Below are positions 42,419 to 51,873 of a stretch of DNA of 64,000 bases, in pieces (position 1 is the stretch's first letter; every line of letters starts with the position of its first letter). This DNA comes from Pontibacter russatus (GTDB lineage: Bacteria > Bacteroidota > Bacteroidia > Cytophagales > Hymenobacteraceae), in NCBI RefSeq assembly GCF_009931655.1, contig NZ_CP047984.1, positions 2,869,001 to 2,933,000 of the forward strand. The letters are read 5' to 3'. The notes beneath the pieces were generated by a model that was not told the origin of the DNA, made no database searches, and worked only from the letters and a program-made list of their open reading frames with translations. The position numbers and the translations under genes were made by a program.

Positions 42419-43996
42419 ATGGAAGTATCCACCATGAAGATAACAAAGCTTGACTACGCCGCGACCGGCGCCTTCTCCCAAACCATAGCCGATTACCTTT
42501 GTCGCGACGAGCGGCTGCGGCCCTTCTACAACCGCTTCCCGACCGTAGAGGCGTTTGAGGCGCAGCTGAAAGAGAAAAGCTTCAGCGACACGCAGCGGCA
42601 GACGCTGCACCGGGCGCTGCAGGAGCAGTACAGATCCATCGCCGACATCAACCCAAAAGTGCAGCAGAACATCGACCTGCTGCGGCAACCGAACACCTAC
42701 ACCATCACCACCGGCCACCAACTCAACATCTTCACCGGCCCGCTGTACTTTATATATAAAATCATCACCGCCATCAACACCTGCACCCAACTGCAGGAGA
42801 AATACCCGGACTATAACTTCGTGCCGGTGTACTGGATGGCCACCGAAGACCATGACTTCGCCGAGATCAACCACTTCAGCCTGTTCGGGAAAAAGTATGT
42901 GTGGGAGACGGAGCAGGCGGGCGCCGTGGGCCGCTTCACGACGGAGGGTTTGGAGAAGGTGCTGGACGAGTTGCCGGAGGCTTACCCCATTTTTGAAGAC
43001 GCTTACCGCCACAGCAAAAACTTGGCAGACGCCACCCGTGCCATCACGCATGCCCTGTTCGGGGAATATGGCCTGGTGAGCGTGGACGGCGACCACGCGG
43101 AGCTGAAGAAGGCGCTGACACCGGTGGTGGAGAAAGAACTGACCGAGCAACTGTCGAACAGGCTGGTGGAGGAGGTGAACGCGCAGTTGGAGCAGCTGAG
43201 CTACAAGCAGCAGGTGTACTCCCGCGAAATCAACCTGTTTTACCTGCAGGACGGGCTGCGGGAGCGGATGGTGCAGGAGGACGGCCTATATAAAGTGCTG
43301 AACACCGACATCCGCTTTAGCCGCGAGGAGGTACTGCAGGAGGCGCAGGAGCACCCGGAGCGTTTCAGCCCGAATGTGATTCTGCGGCCGCTGTACGAAG
43401 AGCTGATTTTGCCGAACCTGGCCTATATAGGCGGCGGGGCAGAGGTGGCCTACTGGTTCCAGTTAAAGAAATTGTTTGAGGCCTACGAGGTGGCTTTCCC
43501 GGTGCTGATGCTCCGCAACTCCGGGCTATATATAAACCGGGGCAACGCCAGCCGCATGCATAAATTAGGCCTGAAGCCAGAGGACATGTTCATGGACTAC
43601 CCCGAACTGAAAAAGCACCTGTCGGACCAACTGCACGAAGACGAAATAAACCTGGAGGCACAGCGCGAAGCCGTGGCCGCCGCCTTCGCCGGGGTAGAGA
43701 AGCTGGCGGGCGAGGTGGACCCGACGCTGGTGAAAGCCGTGGGCGCCGAGGCGCAGAAAGCTTATAACTCGCTGCAGATGCTGGAGAAGAAGATAGCCAA
43801 AGCCCGCGACAGCAAACATGAGCAGACCTTTAAGCAACTGGAGAACCTGAAGGAAAAGCTGTTCCCGGGCGGCAGCCTGCAGGAGCGGCACGACAACCTG
43901 CTCACCTACCAAACCAACAACCCTGATTTCATCCCTGCCCTCGTAGAGGCCTTCGACCCGCTGGAGTTCAAATTCACGGTACTGGAGGAGGCGTGA
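42419..43996 (+). CDS. bshC: Bacillithiol biosynthesis cysteine-adding enzyme BshC
   Basis: BshC joins cysteine to GlcN-malate, the last step to bacillithiol, the low-molecular-weight thiol used by many Bacteroidota and Firmicutes. The 525-residue protein has the family block ITTGHQLNIFTGPLYFIYKI (about 100-119), VPVYWMATEDHDFAEI (about 137-152), NVILRPLYEELILPNLAYIGGGAEVAYW (the Rossmann-like core), the VLMLRNSGLYI strand and a long coiled coil near 440-500. ATG 42419 is used, but ATG 42434 (MKITKLDY) is an equally good start. The downstream cyclo-ligase overlaps its stop. Confidence 0.96.
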   Translation: MEVSTMKITKLDYAATGAFSQTIADYLCRDERLRPFYNRFPTVEAFEAQLKEKSFSDTQRQTLHRALQEQYRSIADINPKVQQNIDLLRQPNTYTITTGHQLNIFTGPLYFIYKIITAINTCTQLQEKYPDYNFVPVYWMATEDHDFAEINHFSLFGKKYVWETEQAGAVGRFTTEGLEKVLDELPEAYPIFEDAYRHSKNLADATRAITHALFGEYGLVSVDGDHAELKKALTPVVEKELTEQLSNRLVEEVNAQLEQLSYKQQVYSREINLFYLQDGLRERMVQEDGLYKVLNTDIRFSREEVLQEAQEHPERFSPNVILRPLYEELILPNLAYIGGGAEVAYWFQLKKLFEAYEVAFPVLMLRNSGLYINRGNASRMHKLGLKPEDMFMDYPELKKHLSDQLHEDEINLEAQREAVAAAFAGVEKLAGEVDPTLVKAVGAEAQKAYNSLQMLEKKIAKARDSKHEQTFKQLENLKEKLFPGGSLQERHDNLLTYQTNNPDFIPALVEAFDPLEFKFTVLEEA

Positions 43997-44574
43997 TGCA
44001 GAAGGCGGAGCTACGCAAACGGATGCTGCAGCAACGGCGGGCCCTGCCGCCGGAGGAGGTGCAGCAGCGCAGCCAGCGCATCGCCGATACGTTTTTCCGC
44101 TACTTCCCGCTGCAGGCGGGCCAAACGGTGCATATATTCCTGCCCATCCTCAGAAACAACGAAGTCAACACCTGGCCCATCATCGAGCGGCTGCGGCGGG
44201 AGCACCCCGAGGTGCGTGTGGCTGTGCCGGTAACAGACGCTGCCCAAAACATGCTGACGCACCACCACCTGACAGACGAGGCCGTGCTGGTGGAAAATAC
44301 CTGGGGAATACCCGAGCCGCAGCAGGCGCAGGTTATATATGCCGACGCTGTGGATATGGTGCTGATCCCTTTGTTAGCCTTCGATAAAACAGGTCACCGC
44401 GTAGGCTACGGCAAAGGCTTTTATGACCGCTTCCTCGCCGACTGCCGCCCGGATGTGCTGAAGATAGGTTTGTCGCTGGAGCCGCCTGTGGAACATATAG
44501 CCGATGCAGATGCCTTTGACGTGCCGCTGGACGCGGTGGTGATGCCGGAGGGGGTGTGGCCTGCAAAGCAGTAG
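43996..44574 (+). CDS. 5-formyltetrahydrofolate cyclo-ligase
   Basis: This 192-residue enzyme converts 5-formyl-THF to 5,10-methenyl-THF using ATP, recycling folate. Present are KAELRKRMLQQRRALPPEE, HIFLPILRNNEVNTWPI (substrate binding), a WGIPEPQ motif, and the ATP/metal motif DKTGHRVGYGKGFYDRFL (about 135-152). The ATG at 43996 overlaps the bshC TGA stop by one base, so translation is coupled. A GTG three bases upstream is also possible. It ends next to the convergent nuclease-family gene with no gap. Confidence 0.95.
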   Translation: MQKAELRKRMLQQRRALPPEEVQQRSQRIADTFFRYFPLQAGQTVHIFLPILRNNEVNTWPIIERLRREHPEVRVAVPVTDAAQNMLTHHHLTDEAVLVENTWGIPEPQQAQVIYADAVDMVLIPLLAFDKTGHRVGYGKGFYDRFLADCRPDVLKIGLSLEPPVEHIADADAFDVPLDAVVMPEGVWPAKQ

Positions 44575-45663
44575 CTACTTCTCCTCCCGGACCTCTTCAA
44601 ATCCTTCCTGTATCGTTTCAGAGGCTTCCTCTAAGGTGTCTTCATCGGCCTCCGGCTCTTCCTGCTCGTACTTGTTTTCTGGGGCGAAGCTCAGCTTGAT
44701 GTACATCGGGAAGTGGTCTGAGCCGATGTCGGGCAGCCGTTCGATCTGCAACAGCTTGAAATGATCGGAGTGGAAGATGTGGTCGAGGGGCCAGCGCAGC
44801 AGCGGGTAATTCGCGTTAAAGGTGCTGTAAAGCCCTCTGCCCACGCGCGGGTCCAACAGGCTACTCACTTCCTGGAAAAGCTCCGTGGTGCGCGACCAGG
44901 CCACGTCGTTGAAATCACCGGCCACCACCACCGGATACTTTGAGTCCGCTATGTCCCGGGCCACCAGCACAATCTCGGCATCACGTTTCTTGGAGTTAGG
45001 CGCTTCGGTGGGCACCGGGGGCTTGGGATGTACTGCGTGCAGTTCTACCCATATGCCGCTCCGCAGCTTTACATAGGTTTTGATAGACGGGATGTCCTCC
45101 TCCAGCAGGTAGTCGACCCTTTTCTGGCGCAAAGGCAGCTGGCTGTACAGGTGCATGCCGTACGTGTTGTGGAGCGGTATCTCTACCCGGTAAGGGTACT
45201 TCCTTGTAACTGGTTTGAGGGCTTTCTGCCATGCCGCGTCAGACTCCAGCAGCAGCAAAATATCCGGGGTCTTTTGCCGGACGAGCGCCATTAGCTTGCT
45301 ATGGTCCTCGTTGCTCATGAGCACGTTTGATACCAGGATGCTCAACTCGTCTGCTTGTGTGCTGTCCTGCTGCTGTGCCTGTCTCACCTGCTCAGGGGCC
45401 ATCAGGGTATAGGAATAAATTTTGACAGCCTGGTATATGATAGCAACGCCCAGACCGGCAAGGAGCAGCTTGTCGCGCTTGCGGCGCCTGCTGCCCAGCC
45501 AAAGGTAAAGCAGCAGGCAGAGCAAAGCTAAAGCGGCAAGTTGCAGGCGAGGGTAATCAAATACACGCACATACCATTCCTCAATGTCAAGCAGGGGCAG
45601 CGCAGTAGCAAGTATAGAGAAGGTCCCTAAGGCTTGTACAACAACGATGGCTGCTCTCTTCAT
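44575..45663 (-). CDS. Membrane-bound endonuclease/exonuclease/phosphatase family protein
   Basis: This is a 362-residue protein with three N-terminal membrane helices (about 4-20, 36-54 and 62-80) and a periplasmic or extracellular metal-dependent EEP domain. Catalytic marks are ILLLLESDA (the metal-binding Glu), HAVHPKPP, GDFNDVAWS and SDHFPMYI at the C-terminal side. A strongly acidic tail of Glu and Asp follows to the end. The substrate may be nucleic acid, a phospholipid or a phosphoester; membrane-anchored members are poorly studied. ATG 45663 (MKRAAIVVVQ) is used because upstream residues are unconserved. Confidence 0.88.
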   Translation of the reverse strand: MKRAAIVVVQALGTFSILATALPLLDIEEWYVRVFDYPRLQLAALALLCLLLYLWLGSRRRKRDKLLLAGLGVAIIYQAVKIYSYTLMAPEQVRQAQQQDSTQADELSILVSNVLMSNEDHSKLMALVRQKTPDILLLLESDAAWQKALKPVTRKYPYRVEIPLHNTYGMHLYSQLPLRQKRVDYLLEEDIPSIKTYVKLRSGIWVELHAVHPKPPVPTEAPNSKKRDAEIVLVARDIADSKYPVVVAGDFNDVAWSRTTELFQEVSSLLDPRVGRGLYSTFNANYPLLRWPLDHIFHSDHFKLLQIERLPDIGSDHFPMYIKLSFAPENKYEQEEPEADEDTLEEASETIQEGFEEVREEK

Positions 45664-45848
45664 ATATATGGACGGGAGTATGTGCTTCAGCTTCAGTGGA
45701 GGTAAATATTGGTGAAGGTAGCATTTTCTGCCGTAATGTACGCACATGGATGGGTGCGGAGTAGCAGGTCCAGCGCAATGCGTGGCATACGCGTGATTGG
45801 CTTGCAATCAAAAAGCAGATGGGTTTATGATTGGGTATGCTAAGAAAA

Positions 45849-45880
45849 AAAGGCAGCCACCATATATAGCAGCTGCCTTT
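45849..45880 (-). terminator. Terminator of the aldo/keto reductase gene
   Basis: AAAGGCAGC (45849-45857) pairs perfectly with 45872-45880 around a 14-nt loop containing TATATA. The minus strand then runs into a long T stretch. Confidence 0.85.
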
Positions 45881-45901
45881 TCCATATATAAAAATCTGAG
45901 A

Positions 45902-46909
45902 TTATACCTTTGCGGGCTTCACCAGTTCCAGCTTGTTCAGCTCTTCGGTTATAAAACTGATCTCGTCCGGGCTCAGTTTCACGTTAAGTGCCTTGGCGTT
46001 TTGTGTGGCCTGATCTGCGTTGCGGGCACCGACCAGCGCGATGGTGATACCCGGCTGCTCCACCGTCCAGCGGATAACGAGCTGGGACAGTGAGGCACCC
46101 TTTTCGTCGGCCAGTGGCTTTATCTTTTGCAGGAACGCGTTGGTGCGCTTCAGGTTCTCGTCCTGGAAGAAGTAGAGGTTGGCACGGTGGTCGCCTTCGC
46201 CGAACCGGTGGCCGGGCTTCATCTTGCCCGTCAGCAGGCCGCGCTCCAGCGGGCTGTAAGCCAGTATAGACTTGCCTTTTTCCAGGCAGTAAGGCACTAC
46301 TTCGGCCTCAATGTCGCGCTTCACCATGCTGTAGGGCACCTGGTTCGATACCAAGTTCACGTACTTCTCCGCCTCCTGCATCTGCGCCACGTTGTAGTTG
46401 CAGACACCGGCGTGGCGCACCTTGCCTTCCTTTATCAGCTGGGCCACCGTCTCCATCGTCTCCCCGATAGGCGTAGTCACATCGGGCCAGTGGATCTGGT
46501 ACAGGTCGATATAGTCGGTTCGGAGGCGGCGCAGGCTGTCCTCGCACTCTTTGATGATGCTCTCGCGCCCGGCATACCGGTGTATGTCAATGTCGCGGCC
46601 ACTGTTGTCTTTGCTTTTAAAAGCGAGCTCGCCCTTTTTCAGGTCCCAGCGCATGCCGTACTTGGTCAGGATCTGCACCTTGTCGCGGGGCAGGTCCTTG
46701 ATGGCTTCGCCCACGATTTCCTCGCTGATGCCCTGGCCATATATGGGGGCCGTGTCGATGGAGGTGACGCCGAGGTCGTAAGAGGCCCTGATGGCCTGAA
46801 CGGCGTCTTTTCTTTCTGTGCCGCCCCACATCCAGCCGCCGGCTGCCCAGGCGCCGAACGTAACGACGGATACGCGGAGGTCGGAGTCTGCAATCTTTCT
46901 GTATTCCAT
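45902..46909 (-). CDS. Aldo/keto reductase
   Basis: This 335-residue NADPH-dependent TIM-barrel reductase has the catalytic tetrad: D in SIDTAPIYG with the following Tyr, K in ILTKYGM, and H in YQIHWPD. The cofactor region follows with YSPLERGLLTG and ALVGARNADQATQNAKAL near the end. It resembles the YajO/general stress group that reduces sugar aldehydes and methylglyoxal-like compounds. ATG 46909 is the correct start, and the open frame up to 47134 is leader. It is transcribed alone with its own terminator. Confidence 0.94.
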   Translation of the reverse strand: MEYRKIADSDLRVSVVTFGAWAAGGWMWGGTERKDAVQAIRASYDLGVTSIDTAPIYGQGISEEIVGEAIKDLPRDKVQILTKYGMRWDLKKGELAFKSKDNSGRDIDIHRYAGRESIIKECEDSLRRLRTDYIDLYQIHWPDVTTPIGETMETVAQLIKEGKVRHAGVCNYNVAQMQEAEKYVNLVSNQVPYSMVKRDIEAEVVPYCLEKGKSILAYSPLERGLLTGKMKPGHRFGEGDHRANLYFFQDENLKRTNAFLQKIKPLADEKGASLSQLVIRWTVEQPGITIALVGARNADQATQNAKALNVKLSPDEISFITEELNKLELVKPAKV

Positions 46910-47099
46910 GTCTGCTTTGTGTGATAGGTTCTCTATAGGCTCCACTTCGGAAGAGCGGGATAAGGCTAACAACGCCAGCGCGGGCAATAGGTTTAGCGGC
47001 GGCGGTGCGGATAATGGGTAAAAGGCTGTGCTGCAGTGGCTTAAGTTGGTGCTGAATTTGGTGAGGGTATATATGGGCCGGCAGGGGAAGGCAAAAAAT

Positions 47100-47130
47100 A
47101 AGCCCCTCCCAGTTTTGCCGGGAGAGGCTT
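47100..47130 (-). terminator. Terminator of the small hypothetical gene at 47152
   Basis: Arms 47100-47110 and 47120-47130 pair with one mismatch; the minus strand continues ATTTTTTGCC. It lies 21 bases after the stop codon. Confidence 0.8.
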
Positions 47131-47151
47131 GCACAGCAGTAGCGGCGCTGG

Positions 47152-47463
47152 TTATTTGGCTTTGTTATAGACGATTTTAAACTTGTTCAGGTCGGCCACG
47201 GGGCCAAACTGGGTTTGCTCGATGGTTTTGCCCCGCAGGTAAATTCTGCGCAGGTGTACCTCGGCCGGCGACAGGTTTTTGGTGAAGTCAGAAGAAACCA
47301 CCTTCGTGTAAAATTCCTTCGCCTCCTTCGACTCGCCCCTGCCAAAAGCATGCTTCGACTCATTCTTGTTCACAGGCAGGCCCGGAATGATCTGGTAGGA
47401 AGTAAAGACTACCTCATACCGGGGCTGGCACGCTTTGACAACTTTTTTAAGCAGCGTCTTCAT
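47152..47463 (-). CDS. Small hypothetical protein
   Basis: This is a 103-residue soluble protein I do not recognise. It begins MKTLLKKVVKACQPRYEVVF and contains a charged middle (NKNESKHAFGRGESKEAKEF). It ends VHLRRIYLRGKTIEQTQFGP and NKFKIVYNKAK, basic and probably beta-rich at the C-terminus. It has a clear start, coding-like base use and its own terminator, so it is likely real. Nearby genes do not hint at a function. Confidence 0.7.
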   Translation of the reverse strand: MKTLLKKVVKACQPRYEVVFTSYQIIPGLPVNKNESKHAFGRGESKEAKEFYTKVVSSDFTKNLSPAEVHLRRIYLRGKTIEQTQFGPVADLNKFKIVYNKAK

Positions 47464-47670
47464 ATAGGATTAATTAAGTTATAGATGCTCTGTCTCTTCA
47501 AAAGAACATGCTTATTTTGAAGTTTGCTAATATTTTTGTTCCTAAATATGGCTGCTGTGCAATATTCTTTTCTACATATAAAGTTTTATGGGTTACGTTA
47601 TATATGGGTAATTTCTGAGGCCGTATGAGGAGGGTTGCTGCAGGCAAAACTCAATTTATGAAGGGAGATG

Positions 47671-48744
47671 TTAATTTTCGTCTTCCTCTCTGTCTCTTGC
47701 TTTTCCTGCCTCATTCTCAAGGCTTTTGTGGAAAGCGTCGATAAAGGCGTGCCGCAGGATGTTCACGAACGTGCGCCAGGTGCTGGTGCCGGGGTTGTTG
47801 ATGCTGCCAGAGATGGGCACCTGCGTGGCGATCTGATCTCTTTTCTGATTTTCGGCTGCCTCCGCGAACAATCCAATAACAGCCTCTTTGGCGGCGTGAA
47901 GAAAACCATCTTCTTTTTTGTCTTTTTCCCAGTTCAGTATTTTTACCTCTTCCAGGAAAGGCTTCACGAACCCGTCCAGCTGGCCATCCGTCAGCTTTAC
48001 CCTGCTGTATATATCCAGCCGGCCCCTTTCCACGTCAAACTTCGCGCTGGCCCTGATGAAGTCGTTCAGGCTGGTCAGGTCCACCCCGGTCAGTTTCAGG
48101 CGCATGTCGAGGTCGGGGATTTTCTTCAGGAAATTGCCTTGCATGTAGACCCGCAGCAGGCCGCCGCCAACCGAGCGCCCGGAAGCCGTGACCGCAGAGG
48201 GAAGCGCCGTGGTCGAATCGGCCACGTTGGCCAGGTTCAGGGCCACTAGTTGCAGGTTTTCAACATGCATGCTTACGTCCGGGCTGGCGCTGAAGTCCAG
48301 GTACGCCACCCGCCCGTTGTTGATTACAAAACGGTTGATGGTGATGGGCATCAGGTCTTTCATCACCTTGGTCCAGTCGTCCTGCGTGGCCTGCTGCGCG
48401 GTGTCTGTCGCCGCCACAAGGTTCATGCGGGGCTGCTCCATCACCACTTCCGCCACAAGCTTTCCTTTAAAAAGGGATTTCCACTCAATAGACAGATCGG
48501 TTCGGGGGATTTGCAGAAAGGGGTACTCCGGGTTTCCGTTTTCCTCTGCCAGCACCAGGTTGTCGATGGTATAGGCGCCCCTGTAGAGGTGCAGGTCAAT
48601 GTCGGCCACATGGCCGGTGTCGCCGGGCAGCGCATCCAGCGTTTTGTTCTCGTAATCTTTCACGAGATAGGGCAGGGCCACCCGCACAGCGAGCAGCAGG
48701 AGCATAACGGCCGCCATCATGTAAGTAGACCTCCTGAAACGCAT
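47671..48744 (-). CDS. DUF748/AsmA-like membrane-anchored protein
   Basis: This 357-residue protein has one N-terminal membrane helix (about 8-27) and a long periplasmic beta-rich part, as in DUF748 and AsmA-like proteins. The typical strand LYRGAYTIDNLVLAEENG near 53-70 is followed by DLSIEWKSLFKGKLVAEVVM and by MPITINRFVINNGRVAYLDF at about 132-151. It ends with a polar, helical tail rich in Lys, Glu and Asp. AsmA-type proteins are thought to carry lipids between membranes; the role of short DUF748 members is unknown. Confidence 0.85.
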   Translation of the reverse strand: MRFRRSTYMMAAVMLLLLAVRVALPYLVKDYENKTLDALPGDTGHVADIDLHLYRGAYTIDNLVLAEENGNPEYPFLQIPRTDLSIEWKSLFKGKLVAEVVMEQPRMNLVAATDTAQQATQDDWTKVMKDLMPITINRFVINNGRVAYLDFSASPDVSMHVENLQLVALNLANVADSTTALPSAVTASGRSVGGGLLRVYMQGNFLKKIPDLDMRLKLTGVDLTSLNDFIRASAKFDVERGRLDIYSRVKLTDGQLDGFVKPFLEEVKILNWEKDKKEDGFLHAAKEAVIGLFAEAAENQKRDQIATQVPISGSINNPGTSTWRTFVNILRHAFIDAFHKSLENEAGKARDREEDEN

Positions 48745-48875
48745 GGCAATAGGGTAAACGCTTCGCTGCTTCAGGGGCTAAGCACAAGGGCAGGAACCCT
48801 GAAAGCAACGTTATATGTACGCAGGCGAGGTGGCGGCAGGTTTTCCGGGAAGGGGGGGACAGCGGAGCCCGAGGT

Positions 48876-49370
48876 TTAGCTTTGCGTCTTTGCCAGCAGC
48901 TTCGCTATATATGGCTCAAGCTTCTCTGGTTTGGTGATGGGGGCAAAGCGTTTCACAGGCTTGCCGCTGGCATCGATCAGGAACTTGGTGAAGTTCCACT
49001 TGATGCGGCTGCCCAGGATGCCGCCGAGCTCCGACTTGAGGTACCTGAACACCGGGTGCGCGTGGGGGCCGTTCACGTCCACCTTGTCGAACATCGGGAA
49101 ACTGACGCCATAGTTGATCAGGCAGCCTTCCTCGATTTCCTCCTTGCCGCCCGGCTCCTGGTTGCCGAACTGGTTGCAGGGGAAACCCAGCACCACCAGC
49201 CCCTCGTCTTTGTGCCTGCGGTAAAGCGTTTCCAGGCCTTCGTACTGCGGCGTGAAGCCGCACTTGCTGGCCGTGTTCACCACCAGCACCACCTTGCCCT
49301 TATATGCCTCCATCGGCACCTCCCTGCCCTGCAGCGACGTGGCCGATAAGTCGTAAAATCCTGATGCCAT
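48876..49370 (-). CDS. Glutathione-peroxidase-family peroxidase
   Basis: This 164-residue thiol peroxidase of the GPx family has Cys instead of selenocysteine. The peroxidatic cysteine is C37 in [11 protein letters not shown], the second motif is [14 protein letters not shown] with C65 and Q71, and the catalytic Trp/Asn lie in KWNFTKFL. Bacterial GPx proteins mostly use thioredoxin rather than glutathione. In a bacillithiol-producing organism this is likely here too, but is inference. Its neighbours are the DUF748 gene and mnmD on the same strand, with gaps of over 100 bases. Confidence 0.95.
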   Translation of the reverse strand: MASGFYDLSATSLQGREVPMEAYKGKVVLVVNTASKCGFTPQYEGLETLYRRHKDEGLVVLGFPCNQFGNQEPGGKEEIEEGCLINYGVSFPMFDKVDVNGPHAHPVFRYLKSELGGILGSRIKWNFTKFLIDASGKPVKRFAPITKPEKLEPYIAKLLAKTQS

Positions 49371-49485
49371 GCGTGTGGTGTATGTTGTGTTACCTTAGAC
49401 GGAACGTGTAGGGGCAAGGTTATATGCCCGGCCTGCGGCCATATATGCAGCGGCAGGAAAGGCAAGTACGTAAGGCAGAGACGGG

Positions 49486-50166
49486 CTACAGCACCACCGG
49501 CTTCACACCGCGCGTCATCTCGCGCTTGCCCGGAGGGCCGGGCAGCGCCTCCACCTCGAAGCCGGCGGCTTTGAGGCTGCGCTTGAAAGAGCCCTTGGCG
49601 CAGTACGTCACCAGCACACCGCCGGGGCGGGTGGCCTTGTACAGTTTCTCGAACACGGCGTCCGTCCAGAGTTCCGGCTGCTTCTCGGGGGCGAAGGCGT
49701 CGAAGTAAATGACATCGTAATAAGAGCGCGGCGGGACGAACTCCTCCAGCGTTTCGTGTATCTTCTGCAGCGTAAAGTACGGGATAATGTCCACCGGCTC
49801 GTTCCAGGGGCTGTCGTGCAGCTGGCGGAAGTAATCGAGCAGCTCGGGGTTCAGGATAAACTGCCCATACTGCAGTTGCTGCACCACCTCAGCGCTGAGC
49901 GGGTGCTTCTCCAGCGTGTCGTACTGGATAAAGGCCTTCTGCGCCAGCGCCACCGGAAACGTGAGGATGGCATTGAGGCCCGTGCCGAAACCGACCTCCA
50001 GCACTTTTATATCCTTTTTACTCTCCAGCACATGCTCCAGCCCGTGCTTTATAAACACATGCTGCGACTCCTGCAGGGCCCCGTGCACGGAATGATAATG
50101 CTCGTTCAGGTCTGCCACGTAAAGGGTGTTAGAGCCGTCCTTGGTCTGTCGAATTTCGAGGTGCAT
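49486..50166 (-). CDS. mnmD: tRNA 5-methylaminomethyl-2-thiouridine methyltransferase (MnmD)
   Basis: This 226-residue SAM-dependent enzyme is the stand-alone form of the MnmC methyltransferase half, which makes mnm5s2U34 in tRNA for Lys, Glu and Gln. The SAM-binding EVGFGTGLNA is at about 57-66, with YDTLEKHPL, the DVIYFDAFAPEKQPELWT motif and a VTYCAKGSFKRSLKAAGF segment following. The C-terminal GPPGKREMTRG loop is typical. The FAD-dependent MnmC oxidase half is absent, as usual for this form. Start ATG 50166 is supported by the family N-terminus (LEIRQTKDGSNTL). Confidence 0.92.
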   Translation of the reverse strand: MHLEIRQTKDGSNTLYVADLNEHYHSVHGALQESQHVFIKHGLEHVLESKKDIKVLEVGFGTGLNAILTFPVALAQKAFIQYDTLEKHPLSAEVVQQLQYGQFILNPELLDYFRQLHDSPWNEPVDIIPYFTLQKIHETLEEFVPPRSYYDVIYFDAFAPEKQPELWTDAVFEKLYKATRPGGVLVTYCAKGSFKRSLKAAGFEVEALPGPPGKREMTRGVKPVVL

Positions 50167-50259
50167 CTTTTTTATGTTACCTTACAAAGATACGCATTGT
50201 ACGGGCCTGCCTGCAATATATGGAAGCCGAATATGCTACTAATTTCTTGATAAACATCA

Positions 50260-50420
50260 ATTGTTATATGGCTACATTGCCGCATGGATAAATGGTTAAA
50301 TGGCTATATGGTTAAATGGTTGTTGTCGGATAAAGCTACATACCCGGTTATGAGCCATTCAACAGTTTAACAATTCAACCAGTAGGCAATTCAACCATTT
50401 AGCAATCAAACTATTCATTC
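50260..50420. repeat. Low-complexity repeat region upstream of the thioesterase gene
   Basis: The gap is filled with near-copies of GGTTAAATGGCTATATGG, followed by CAATTCAACCA twice (about 50371-50395). The right side is partly complementary to the left and could fold. It is the same word family as the repeat at 29871-30014 and lies in the same position, just before a plus-strand start codon. Confidence 0.7.
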
Positions 50421-50436
50421 ATCAAACCAGCAACCT

Positions 50437-50865
50437 ATGGGCAGAGTAAAGGTAGACATACCCGGACACGTACACTTCGAGGCCAGGATTCCTATCCGCA
50501 TCACTGACCTGAACTACGGCGCGCACCTGGGCAACGACGCGCTGCTCTCCCTGCTGCACGAGGCGCGGATGCAACTGCTGCAGCACTTCGGCTACGGAGA
50601 GCTGGACATGGGCGGTGCTGGCCTGATAATGGCCGATGTGGCCATCAGCTACAAAGGCGAAGCTTTCTACGGCGACACCTTATATATAAAAATGGCTTTT
50701 GATGACCTGAACAAATATGGCTTCGATGTGACCTACCACGTCCTGAACCAGCACGGCAGGGAGGTGGCGCGCGCCAAAACCGGCATGTTGTGCTTTGATT
50801 ACAAGGCCCGGAAACTGATGCCGCTGCCCGCTGGCGTGAAAGCGAGGCTAGCGGCAGGCGCCTGA
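50437..50865 (+). CDS. Hotdog-fold acyl-CoA thioesterase
   Basis: This 142-residue protein is of the 4-hydroxybenzoyl-CoA thioesterase-type hotdog family. The core starts FEARIPIRITDLNYGAHLGNDALLSLLHEAR, with the aspartate in TDLNYG as the expected catalytic residue. It continues through IMADVAISYKGEAFYGDTLYI, VTYHVLNQHGREVARAKTGM and a short tail. The substrate is unknown. It has no signal peptide. It is preceded by the low-complexity repeat and followed by a lipoprotein gene about 200 bases on. Confidence 0.9.
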   Translation: MGRVKVDIPGHVHFEARIPIRITDLNYGAHLGNDALLSLLHEARMQLLQHFGYGELDMGGAGLIMADVAISYKGEAFYGDTLYIKMAFDDLNKYGFDVTYHVLNQHGREVARAKTGMLCFDYKARKLMPLPAGVKARLAAGA

Positions 50866-51062
50866 AATTTCAGTTCCTGCGTTAGGAAGGAAACACCTGA
50901 CCGTATGGAAGATGATTTTGTCGTTCCGTCTCCTCAAAGAGAAAAATTGAAAGTGCGCTTTCGTTATATATAAAAATGGGCCAACACAATTTCCCGAACG
51001 TACACAGGATGTGCCCGGCCTCTGACGCAAGGGAGTAACAAAACCCAGTGATTTGCCAAAGC

Positions 51063-51647
51063 ATGAAGCCACTCATAAGACACCTGCTGCTGCTGACACC
51101 CCTGCTCCTGTGCTCCTGCGTCACCTCCCGGAAGGTGGAGGATTACCTGGAGAAGGCCGAAAACCAGCCAGTCGCCGAGGCCATCGTCTCGGACTGGCTG
51201 GAGCAGAACCGGGAGTGGTACGCCGCAAAAGCCGCCAAAGATTTCCCGGCCAAGGACAGCATCGTCATCAAAAAAGAGCCAGTGCTCGTGCCCCTCTTCA
51301 TCAAAGGCGAGCCCATTCCCCAGCCTGAGACACCAGCCCCGCGCAGAGTGCGGATGCCTCAGGCTGCGGTGGAAAGCCCGGATGTCTCTTTCTTTCAGAA
51401 GACCATCAAAGAAAAGGAACAACTGCTGCAGGAAAGCCTGGCGAAGGCGGAGGCTGCGCGCGCAGCGCTGGCGGTGGAGCGCAGCGCGCACCGGGAGACG
51501 AAGCAGCGCCTGAAAACTACAAAGGCAGAGCGTGACTACTACGAGGAAAAAAACCGGAAAAAGGTGTGGGCCCTGGTGGCAATGGGCATCTTCGCCGCTT
51601 TATATATCATCTTTAAAGTGGCGGCCTCGCGGGTGCGGGTATCGTAA
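51063..51647 (+). CDS. Lipoprotein with coiled coil and C-terminal membrane helix
   Basis: This is a 194-residue protein of unusual topology. It has an N-terminal lipoprotein signal (MKPLIRHLLLLTPLLLCSC, lipobox at LCSC) and a charged, proline-containing middle (about 30-105). A strong coiled coil follows over about 110-165 (KEKEQLLQESLAKAEAARAA and onwards), and one C-terminal hydrophobic helix (about 170-188) ends in a basic tail. It would thus hold a lipid anchor at one end and a membrane helix at the other. I recognise no family. ATG 51063 is preferred to the in-frame ATT/ATG-poor leader above it. Confidence 0.75.
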   Translation: MKPLIRHLLLLTPLLLCSCVTSRKVEDYLEKAENQPVAEAIVSDWLEQNREWYAAKAAKDFPAKDSIVIKKEPVLVPLFIKGEPIPQPETPAPRRVRMPQAAVESPDVSFFQKTIKEKEQLLQESLAKAEAARAALAVERSAHRETKQRLKTTKAERDYYEEKNRKKVWALVAMGIFAALYIIFKVAASRVRVS

Positions 51648-51873
51648 CGGTGCATATACAGGCTATAGGGTGGGGGATATAAAATGGCAGCCTGGTGTTT
51701 CTCCTGGGAGAAGGCGGGCCAGCCGTGAACGAAAGCCCTTGAATTATGTTTACCTTTGTGGGGGTAAAAGCCAGCAGGCGCGCCGTTTACAGGAAACTTT
51801 ACTGCCGCTTACCGGAGTCCGGCCATGTATAGGCTTTCCTCCTTTTGGATAATCAGTTATAGAAACAGAACCG

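Noticed and set aside
45797..46093. Open frame overlapping the end of the aldo/keto reductase gene
   Set aside because: It crosses the reductase terminator and lies opposite conserved coding sequence.
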